A stretch of 19,338 nt of DNA, from NCBI GenBank assembly GCA_016192885.1, contig JACPTH010000328.1, positions 1 through 19,338 on the forward strand. Direction: 5' to 3'. This stretch comes from a bacterium (GTDB lineage Bacteria; Muiribacteriota; Ozemobacteria; Ozemobacterales; Ozemobacteraceae). A program made the translations under genes and the position numbers. The notes under the pieces are model-generated. The model made no database searches. It was not told the DNA's origin and worked only from the letters and a program-made list of their open reading frames with translations. This document shows, piece by piece, positions 7,901 through 15,013 of this stretch. Every line of letters begins with the position of its first letter. Positions within the stretch are counted from its first letter, which is position 1.

Positions 7901-10900
7901 TTATTGCTCATTCTACATCCGCAAAGGACCGCAAAACCGCAAGACCCGCAATGATCTCCGCTTTTTGGATTCCAAAGAGCATCTTCCCTGATTGTTTCAA
8001 CAATTTTTATTATTCCTTCTTCAAACTCAATTATCTGAGGTTCAATTGACACTAGGTCTGCGGACTTCTCAGTAAGATACGCAATGGCCGCCTCGGCGAA
8101 ATTAAGCGACCCGGTTTCCCCAAGTATTCCTCGTCTAGCGGCCGCTAAGTATAGAGCCATTTGCTTTGAATAACCGGAATGGGGCTTAGGGTTGTAACCG
8201 CGGACTTTGTAATCAATTATTCGTATATTTTGCCCGATTCGATCGACTCGGTCGCTGAATCCATGAATGATAAATGGGCCTGACGGAGCATCAAGGCGTA
8301 AATTTACCTCGGCTTCCAACATCCACGGATCTTCCCTAGATACTTCCGAAGAAAGGTATTGAGTAAGAATGCTTAAACCCGCATTCGCAATTTGCTCATT
8401 AATTTTTCCTTGCAATGGACGGAGACGTTCAAAAATCTCTTTCATGGTTTTAGAGCGCAAATTATCAGTTAGGTTAGAAACTGGATTTTGGTGAAATAAT
8501 TTAAGGGATTGATGAACCCAATTACCAAGAATGATGCTTGACGGAGGGGTTTCCTCTATCAGAGACGGAAGCCCCTTTTTCCGATAGAAAAATCTTCGAG
8601 GGCAAAGCTTGTACAAATTGAGATCTTCAAGGGAATAAACTTCTTCTAAAATTTGTTTAACGGACTCCACAGCGGATTTATTTGAAAGAAAACGGTCAAG
8701 CGCTATGATTTGACCGCAAACGATAGATGGGTCCAAGGTATTCTCAGGCTCCAGCGGCATCAAAGAAAAAATTTCTTCCTGTTTTCCAAGCCATTCAGCA
8801 ATGATGGAACGCCACGCTTGAATTTCTTGTACATTTCCCCAAGCCGGGTTTCGCCTAATTTTCCCGGCAATCATTCCTAAAATTTCGTCACTATTTTCCG
8901 AACATTTTTTACTTCCGGAAACAACAAGCAATTCTTCCGCCCGGGTAAGGGCAACATAGTAAACCCTTCGAATCTCAGCTTCATTCGCCAATTTTTCGCG
9001 GTCATTGAAATCTTTAATTGAATCATCTTGGATTTTTTTGCCCTCTGAATCTTGTTTTACTACCAGCCCAAACTCTCTGGAAAACCTAACCCACCTACGA
9101 TCTCCAACCAAACCACTTTTAACGAAAGGCAAAAAGACAAGGGGGAATTCCAAGCCCTTTGCTTTGTGAATGGTAGATATTTTAACCGCTTCCTGCTCTT
9201 CATACTTCCCTTGACCCTCTTGCTCTTCAATATCCGACAGCAGCACTCGATCGAGATAACGCAAAAAATCTCTCAGCGAAGTAAAAATTCCGTGTTTCTC
9301 GAAGCCGCGAACTATCCCCAAGAATTTTGAAAGATTGTTTTCCATGCGAACTCTTTTTAACTTGTGGGTTTGTAAGGTGAGGTATTCCCAGAAACCCGCT
9401 TCATCAAGAATTTTATAGGAAAGTTCTAGCACGCTAAGGGAGTCTTTTTGACGGCAAAGATTTAAAAACAATCTCCGAAACGCCTGCAATGTAGGAGAAA
9501 GTTCCTCATCCGAAAGCGACAAAAGATGGGTCATTAAACTTGATTTCTCGGACCTGCTCCTAAGAGCAAATTTTGAGATTTCGCTGTCGGATACTCCAAA
9601 AAGAGGCCCTGTCAATATCTTCACCAATGAATGATCGTGATTTGGATTTGACAGCAATCGGAAAAAAGCTACGACTTCTTGAACTTCGCTTCGATCATAA
9701 AACCCAAAACCACCTGATGTAACATACGGGATGTTTCTTGCCATTAACGCGTCTTCAAGAGCTTTTGGCATTAGCCGAATTGACCTAACCAAAATAGCCA
9801 CATCTCCAAATCTTAAAGGGCGCTTCAACTTCTCCAACATCAGATTTTTTTCGGAGGCGGTTTGAATAAAATCAGCTATCATCTCCGATTCTTCCATTCC
9901 GCTGCTATCTTGAGTAAGTAGACAGGCTATAGGGTGAGGTCGAATAGAGGGTCCGATATGAGAAACAAGGGGGGGAGTCAAAAACTCGCCGGAATCGATG
10001 TACGAATCCGCGAGATTAAGAATTTCTTCAACCGATCTAAAATTCTCCTTTAAGTAATCAGCTCTGTCTGCTTTAAACGCGTTGAAAGTATTTAGGTCTG
10101 CGCCTTGAAATCGATAAATGCTTTGTTTGGGGTCTCCAACAACTGTCAAGTGTCCGGAAGAGTCGCCGACAATTTTTTTTATTATTCCAAGCTGTTCTTG
10201 GTTATTGTCTTGAAATTCATCAATTAGGAACACTTTTTCTGGGAACTCAAAACCAAGCTCTCGGCGCCTTAGAACTAGACTCCTTCCCCTGATCAAGAGA
10301 TCATCAAAATCTAGGTAATCGTGCTCCGACATCAATTGAAGGTAAAAACAATAAAACCTGTGTATCCAATCGAGCAGAACGCTCTCAAATTGTGAGGGTG
10401 AGTGATTGCGCAAACCCCAAATGTATTTTGTACCACGGAAGAAATCGCCGGGTTCGAAAAGGAATTTCCGAATTTGTTCAAGAGCATCAGGAAGCGTTTC
10501 GGATAACTTTAAAGCCATTTCCGAAGCTAATTTTTCGCATCCTGTCACCATTTCCAAACCCTTCATTTCAATAAATTGTTCAAGTACGTGGTCAAGAAAG
10601 AGTTTTCTTTCGTTTCCGGTTAATATGGAGTATCCGTTGTCAACCCCAGCTCCAAAAGGGTCTTTCCTTACTTGACTTCCCAGAAAGGAATGGAATGTTG
10701 AAATCTGAATTCTCTTCAGAATTGAGGTTTTCACGGAAGAAGAAAAAATACGTGTTTTTAACTCCGCCGCCGCCTTGTTAGTAAATGTGATGCAAACGAT
10801 GGAATTGGGATTAATCCCCATCTCAATTAAGGAGATCAAACGCCTAGTAAGAACTTCGGTTTTCCCTGAGCCGGCCCCCGCAACTATTTTCAGGGAACCT

Positions 10901-10962
10901 TTCGCCGGGGCGTTTATAGCGGCTATCTGGGGTCCGGTAAGACTTATTTTTTGTTGGTCCAT
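7864..10962 (-). CDS. UvrD/AddA-like helicase with RecB-like nuclease and Fe-S motif (second subunit)
   Basis: This 1032-residue SF1A motor-nuclease has Q12 in LTGPQ, Walker A AGAGSGKT (28-35), CITFTNKAAAEL, STFHSF, the DEFQD box (D248/E249), GDPKQSIYRFQG, NFRS, IHKAKGLEFP and motif VI YVALTRAEEL. The C-terminal PD-(D/E)XK nuclease shows D904, D917-Y-K919 and Q934-x3-Y938. C787 (in LCPRRF) plus C1005, C1008 and C1014 (C-x2-C-x5-C) match the 4Fe-4S staple of AddB-type nucleases. Such enzymes unwind and resect double-strand breaks for RecA-dependent repair and degrade foreign linear DNA. It begins seven bases after the stop of the other helicase-nuclease, so the two should be co-translated and form a heterodimer. 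The SD is weak (AGAG). Its last codons overlap the convergent DUF2723 gene. AdnAB-like pairing is inferred; a variant AddA is the alternative. Confidence 0.88.
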   Translation of the reverse strand: MDQQKISLTGPQIAAINAPAKGSLKIVAGAGSGKTEVLTRRLISLIEMGINPNSIVCITFTNKAAAELKTRIFSSSVKTSILKRIQISTFHSFLGSQVRKDPFGAGVDNGYSILTGNERKLFLDHVLEQFIEMKGLEMVTGCEKLASEMALKLSETLPDALEQIRKFLFEPGDFFRGTKYIWGLRNHSPSQFESVLLDWIHRFYCFYLQLMSEHDYLDFDDLLIRGRSLVLRRRELGFEFPEKVFLIDEFQDNNQEQLGIIKKIVGDSSGHLTVVGDPKQSIYRFQGADLNTFNAFKADRADYLKENFRSVEEILNLADSYIDSGEFLTPPLVSHIGPSIRPHPIACLLTQDSSGMEESEMIADFIQTASEKNLMLEKLKRPLRFGDVAILVRSIRLMPKALEDALMARNIPYVTSGGFGFYDRSEVQEVVAFFRLLSNPNHDHSLVKILTGPLFGVSDSEISKFALRSRSEKSSLMTHLLSLSDEELSPTLQAFRRLFLNLCRQKDSLSVLELSYKILDEAGFWEYLTLQTHKLKRVRMENNLSKFLGIVRGFEKHGIFTSLRDFLRYLDRVLLSDIEEQEGQGKYEEQEAVKISTIHKAKGLEFPLVFLPFVKSGLVGDRRWVRFSREFGLVVKQDSEGKKIQDDSIKDFNDREKLANEAEIRRVYYVALTRAEELLVVSGSKKCSENSDEILGMIAGKIRRNPAWGNVQEIQAWRSIIAEWLGKQEEIFSLMPLEPENTLDPSIVCGQIIALDRFLSNKSAVESVKQILEEVYSLEDLNLYKLCPRRFFYRKKGLPSLIEETPPSSIILGNWVHQSLKLFHQNPVSNLTDNLRSKTMKEIFERLRPLQGKINEQIANAGLSILTQYLSSEVSREDPWMLEAEVNLRLDAPSGPFIIHGFSDRVDRIGQNIRIIDYKVRGYNPKPHSGYSKQMALYLAAARRGILGETGSLNFAEAAIAYLTEKSADLVSIEPQIIEFEEGIIKIVETIREDALWNPKSGDHCGSCGFAVLCGCRMSNNHRFSIDGEDAS

Positions 10963-10969
10963 TTACTCT

Positions 10970-13900
10970 TTATGTTTCTTGGTCGTCGGAACAACTCGCT
11001 GGGGTTACCTTTAATTGCTCAAGCCTTTCTTGACAAAATGACACAAATTCACAATCGGGTGTCCCCTTTTGGTTTAATTGTAAACAGGTTCGCGCATCTT
11101 TGTTTTTTAACGGCTTACAATCGAAAACCCGTTCTTGTACAATTCGTTCCAGAATCGAAGCGACTTTTTTTTCAAACAAATCGAACCTGCCTTCCTCAAT
11201 AGGAATTCCCCAATTGGGCCCACCACCAAGGTTTAAAGCTCCAGATTTTAAAAATCCGATATCCAAGTTTTCGGTTTTTCTTCGGTACAGGTCGGATTTT
11301 AAATACAAATTAATAGCGGAGACCGCCATATTACCCATTGCCCTAAATGCCAGAAGATAAAGTGGTAATTGAATTTCCAGGGGCGAAGAATCTTCGGAAA
11401 AGGCAAGGTCCGCTAGCCGGTTCCCGCTTTTCATTTGGGAACCGGTTTTATAATCGATGATCCAAATTCCTGCGGAAGTTTCTACGAATCTATCGACTCG
11501 GCCCCTTAAATGAAATCCCCTAAAAAATATGGAAAAATCTTGTTCAACTTTTGTCTTTTCGGTGAAAGGAATCTGGTGACGATCGAAAACTGCGACCCGA
11601 TATTTTTGAAACATCTTTCGAGCCTCCGATTCAAAGGCAAGCTTTTCGAGGAAAGGAAGAGAAAGAATTGTGGGTTCACCATGCTTTTTCCAAATTGCGT
11701 TCCATTCATCGTCAGTTGGGTTTTTCCCCATGAACCAAGGGTTATTCGGATGATGAAGGGCTTCAAGGCACGAATGCATGGCCTGCCCAAAGAGACTATA
11801 TTTTGAATTCTCTTCTAAGGGGTCCTGAATTTTCAAGACAAATCTGAAAAAGAAAAGACGGGGACAATTTATGTAAGTTTGAATAGAATTAGATGAAAAG
11901 ACAAAATCTTCTAATGGAGCAATAAAATCGATTTTTCCCCCCATAAATTTATGGTCTTCAAAACACTGAGATAAGGAATTTGAGCTAAGCGATTGGGAAA
12001 TTTGAGATTTTAAAGCTGTCCTTTGCTCGGGGCTGACTCTCGAGATCGCCCCTCTTATTTCCCATTCCGTTAACGGCCTCTTTTCCTTCAGTTCCTCGTT
12101 AAGGGGAAGCCCGACTTCCGAAACAAACGGAGATGGGAAAGTTGGATCATTTCCCAACCGGCGCGGAAAGGTCAGAATAAGCCCTTCTTGCGCTCTAGTC
12201 ATGGCAACATACATTAGCCTGCGCTCTTCTTCCAAATGATCGTCAATATCGGTTGGATAGGGGTTGAAAAATGGGACTTCTCTAGGTTTCTTGTCAAGAG
12301 CATTCTGAAGCATCTTTAGCCCTGAATTACCGATAAGCAAATTTTCTCGCGATTCCACCGGGAACAACCCATCGCATAAACCAGGAATCACCACGACCGG
12401 AAATGCAAGGCCCTTTGATTGGTGAATGGTCATTGAACGGACCCCATTGAAGCTTTCGGCTTCCGGTTCGGTCTCCAAGGTCGAGGCATAGTATAGAAGA
12501 AGCGCGTCAAAATCCTTCATTAATTCTGAAACCTTCACTTCTTCTCCTTTAAAATGCTTAACCACTTCTGAAAAATCTCCAACCATATTTCGAAAATGGT
12601 AAATGTTGCGCGCTTCAACAGAAATTGGATTTGCAAGAAATTTTTGCATGGAGAATAAAATTTTTGAGAGAAGAGAAAGAACGGTTTGCTCTTCAGTCGA
12701 TGAGATGCAACGAATGGTTTCTAGGAAGGATTCAACCGCAGGTCTTTCCTTAATTGGAACGGGGGGGAAGTTCTCAACCGTGCCTTCAACAAGTTGTTCC
12801 AAAAGTTTAAGTAGGTCATCTTGCGGGCGAATAGCGGAAATAATTCGCTGCGCCCACATCTGGTCAATATTAAACAATGGGGAGGTAAAAAGGCGAAAGA
12901 GGTTTTCGCGAAATTTTTGGTTAGCCGGAATTGAAATTTTAAAGAGCGAAGAAAGTACCATAACTTCTTCGGATCGAAAGTATTTTAAATCCCCTAAAAT
13001 TTCAAATGGGACACTCATAGCTTTAAGTGATTCAGCGATGACGTCGATTTGGAAATTATTCCTTACCAAAATTGCAATTTCTTTCGCCTGAAAAATCCTG
13101 GATTCCCCATAAATCAGTAAAGAGGCAATTTTTCGAGCAATCATCCGGGCTTCATCGACTTCATGGTCAGCGCAAAAGCAGTTTACAAAACCTGGCTTGT
13201 TGCATACCGCGTGCAAAAAAGCCTTGGAGATATTTTTATGGGAAAATCGTTTGTAAAGGTTTCCGCAAGCCTTAAGTATCACCGGGGCCGAACGATAGTT
13301 GTAACTAAGTTCGAATAGTCGGGGGCGGAACAATTTTCCAAAAGGGCCATTTTTCGCCATCATCCGGGGGTCAGCCCCGCGAAAGCGATAAATGCTTTGG
13401 AACATGTCTCCGATAACCGCTATTCTAGATTTTGAATCCTCGCCCTTTAACAAAGCAAGCAAAAGGAACTGGGCGGGGTCCGTGTCTTGAAATTCATCAA
13501 TAATTACTACTTTAAACTGATTACGATAACGTTTAGAGGCTTCAGGATCCTTTAATACTTCCGTTGAATAGGCGATTAAATCGCGAAAATCAAGATAGCC
13601 CGCGTTTTCCCGAAAAACTTCATAGGACTCATAGATTCTGGTTAATTCAGAAAGTCGTTTCAAAAGTTCTACTTCCGGAATGCAATCACCCCAAACAATC
13701 TCTCTAATTTCGGAAGGTTTTAAGAGGTTGGATTTCATTAGGGAGATGAAATTAAGAGCTTCAAGCTGAAAACCCCGTTTGGAAAGAGATTTCCCAAAAA
13801 TAGGAAAGTTCTCTTGGTTTAAACCCGAACAGATTTTGCTCATAAGAACTGCTTCTTTGAAGCTCGTAAGGAGTTTGAATGAGGGATTAAGCCCCACGAT

Positions 13901-14236
13901 ATGGAATTGCTCGCGCAGCAAGCGGCTACAGAAAGAGTGGAAAGTAGAAACCCAGCATTCATCGAAACTTTCGGAATAGTATGAAAGAATTCGTTGTCGA
14001 AGTTCTTTCGCAGCTTTGTCCGAAAAAGTAAGCGCGAGAACCTCTTTCATCCGAAGCCCGTCACGAAGTAGCTTTCCGATTAAGGCCGCCATGGTTCGGG
14101 TTTTTCCCGTTCCCGGGCCGGCAAAAACCAAGGATGGCCCTTTGAATCCTTTAATCACCTTCATTTGATCTGAATTTAATCGGGATAGATCTTCGATTAG
14201 CGCTTCCCAACCGACTTTTTTAAGCTCTTTTTTCAA
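10970..14236 (-). CDS. UvrD-like helicase with RecB-like nuclease (first subunit of pair)
   Basis: This 1088-residue protein has Q24 in LNSDQ, Walker A AGPGTGKT (39-46), LALTFSDKAAKEL, STFHSFC, DEFQD (D247/E248), GDMFQSIYRFRG, YNYRS, IHQSKGLAFP and motif VI YVAMTRAQEG: a complete UvrD-type motor. The C-terminal nuclease has GRVD (D915), D928-Y-K930 and Q956-x3-Y960. Cysteines C791 (in NCPRLF), C1051, C1062 and C1068 sit where the Fe-S staple is expected, but with C-x10-C-x5-C spacing instead of the usual C-x2-C-x5-C. Role: double-strand-break resection together with the downstream gene. An intact Walker A and nuclease in both subunits argue against AddB, whose motor is inactive. The start is a TTG without SD. 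It is forced because the frame upstream is closed by a stop and offers no ATG or GTG, and the Q-motif begins by residue 20. Confidence 0.87.
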   Translation of the reverse strand: MKKELKKVGWEALIEDLSRLNSDQMKVIKGFKGPSLVFAGPGTGKTRTMAALIGKLLRDGLRMKEVLALTFSDKAAKELRQRILSYYSESFDECWVSTFHSFCSRLLREQFHIVGLNPSFKLLTSFKEAVLMSKICSGLNQENFPIFGKSLSKRGFQLEALNFISLMKSNLLKPSEIREIVWGDCIPEVELLKRLSELTRIYESYEVFRENAGYLDFRDLIAYSTEVLKDPEASKRYRNQFKVVIIDEFQDTDPAQFLLLALLKGEDSKSRIAVIGDMFQSIYRFRGADPRMMAKNGPFGKLFRPRLFELSYNYRSAPVILKACGNLYKRFSHKNISKAFLHAVCNKPGFVNCFCADHEVDEARMIARKIASLLIYGESRIFQAKEIAILVRNNFQIDVIAESLKAMSVPFEILGDLKYFRSEEVMVLSSLFKISIPANQKFRENLFRLFTSPLFNIDQMWAQRIISAIRPQDDLLKLLEQLVEGTVENFPPVPIKERPAVESFLETIRCISSTEEQTVLSLLSKILFSMQKFLANPISVEARNIYHFRNMVGDFSEVVKHFKGEEVKVSELMKDFDALLLYYASTLETEPEAESFNGVRSMTIHQSKGLAFPVVVIPGLCDGLFPVESRENLLIGNSGLKMLQNALDKKPREVPFFNPYPTDIDDHLEEERRLMYVAMTRAQEGLILTFPRRLGNDPTFPSPFVSEVGLPLNEELKEKRPLTEWEIRGAISRVSPEQRTALKSQISQSLSSNSLSQCFEDHKFMGGKIDFIAPLEDFVFSSNSIQTYINCPRLFFFRFVLKIQDPLEENSKYSLFGQAMHSCLEALHHPNNPWFMGKNPTDDEWNAIWKKHGEPTILSLPFLEKLAFESEARKMFQKYRVAVFDRHQIPFTEKTKVEQDFSIFFRGFHLRGRVDRFVETSAGIWIIDYKTGSQMKSGNRLADLAFSEDSSPLEIQLPLYLLAFRAMGNMAVSAINLYLKSDLYRRKTENLDIGFLKSGALNLGGGPNWGIPIEEGRFDLFEKKVASILERIVQERVFDCKPLKNKDARTCLQLNQKGTPDCEFVSFCQERLEQLKVTPASCSDDQET

Positions 14237-14320
14237 GGCAGTTTTCAGAACAAAAAAATTGTGACTCCGTGTATTTTTTCACGCTCCTGAGCGATAATGG
14301 CCAAATGGCTTGTTTCGTTC

Positions 14321-15013
14321 TTAGCGTTTCTTAACTTTTGCATACAATCGATCGGATCTATCAAAAACGTCGTTGAAATTAATATCAACATTGCAGATGA
14401 TATCGTATAGTTCAAGCGCATCAGAGAAATTTCCCGCACCCTCCAGGGCAACCCCAACCTTAAAAATGATTTCCTTCATCTCATCGTTCATTAATTCTCT
14501 ATCAAATTCCAAAGTATCTAAAATTCCCTTTGCCATTTCAGGTTTTCCTTGATGGACGTAAGATTCCGCTAGAATTATGCCTACTTCTTGAATTCGATTA
14601 ACCGCGAAAACAGGCGCTAGAAGCATTGTAACTTCATCCCATTTCCCTTGCTTAGCCTTCTCCCTGGCGTTTGAAAGCTGGGTTCCATCCGTTCGGCTCC
14701 CTATATCAGCGCGGCCAGGTTCCTTGGGCTCACCATAAACTTTTTCCGCTTTCAATTTGGATGTTGCTGCCGGAGATGAGATTTCTGATTGTACAGGTTT
14801 CCTTAAAACGGATACCTTGGAACTTTTTTCGACGGGTTTATAAGACTCATCCTGGGGGCCTGAAACTTCATCGGTTTGAAGGTTCGCGAAAGGATCCATT
14901 GTCGGCATTTGGAGAATATCATCTTCCTCAACTGCATGGGATAACTGGTCTTTATTCTTGGAAGATTCAGCCGATTTTTTCAGATTCGGTGAATCCGGAA
15001 ATGTCCATGTCAA
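14321..15013 (-). CDS. TPR-like ORF, probably the frameshifted C-terminus of the upstream TPR protein
   Basis: The 230-residue frame opens at a TTG immediately preceded by an in-frame TAA, without SD, inside the last 47 bases of the preceding ORF. About residues 14-110 are a charged, low-complexity linker like the one that ends the upstream protein. Residues about 112-230 form TPR-like helix pairs ending in YDIICNVDINFNDVFDRSDRL, a closing pattern often seen after terminal TPRs. Dropping one base from the A6 run (14975-14980) in the upstream ORF would join both into one protein of about 1055 residues. I therefore regard this as the C-terminal part of that protein, split by a sequencing or assembly indel, a real frameshift mutation, or less likely a programmed +1 shift. 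A separate short gene is possible but has no initiation signal. Confidence 0.55.
   Translation of the reverse strand: MTWTFPDSPNLKKSAESSKNKDQLSHAVEEDDILQMPTMDPFANLQTDEVSGPQDESYKPVEKSSKVSVLRKPVQSEISSPAATSKLKAEKVYGEPKEPGRADIGSRTDGTQLSNAREKAKQGKWDEVTMLLAPVFAVNRIQEVGIILAESYVHQGKPEMAKGILDTLEFDRELMNDEMKEIIFKVGVALEGAGNFSDALELYDIICNVDINFNDVFDRSDRLYAKVKKR

Noticed and set aside
7919..7952. Four near-repeats of CCGCAA in 34 bases, considered as a short tandem repeat or protein-binding site.
   Set aside because: They are the reverse complement of the TGCGG-type codons for the Cys-Gly residues of the Fe-S motif in the helicase-nuclease, so coding explains them.
7890..7965. AAAAGCGG and CCGCTTTT pair, considered as a terminator for the DUF2723 gene.
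   Set aside because: The arms are only eight bases with a loop of 60 bases, and the site lies inside the convergent coding region; too weak to call.
7864..14236. Helicase-nuclease pair considered as an anti-phage defence island module.
   Set aside because: No restriction, toxin, integrase or other defence genes flank it; general recombinational repair is the simpler reading.
14282..14293. Perfect inverted repeat CGCTC-CT-GAGCG in the 84-base gap before the first helicase gene, considered as a terminator.
   Set aside because: On the - strand it is followed by an A-run rather than T, the stem is only five pairs with a two-base loop, and the T-run on the + strand precedes the stem.
14245..14457. 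70-codon - strand frame between the TPR ORF and the first helicase.
   Set aside because: Most of it overlaps the TPR-like coding region out of frame; no SD and no recognisable domain.
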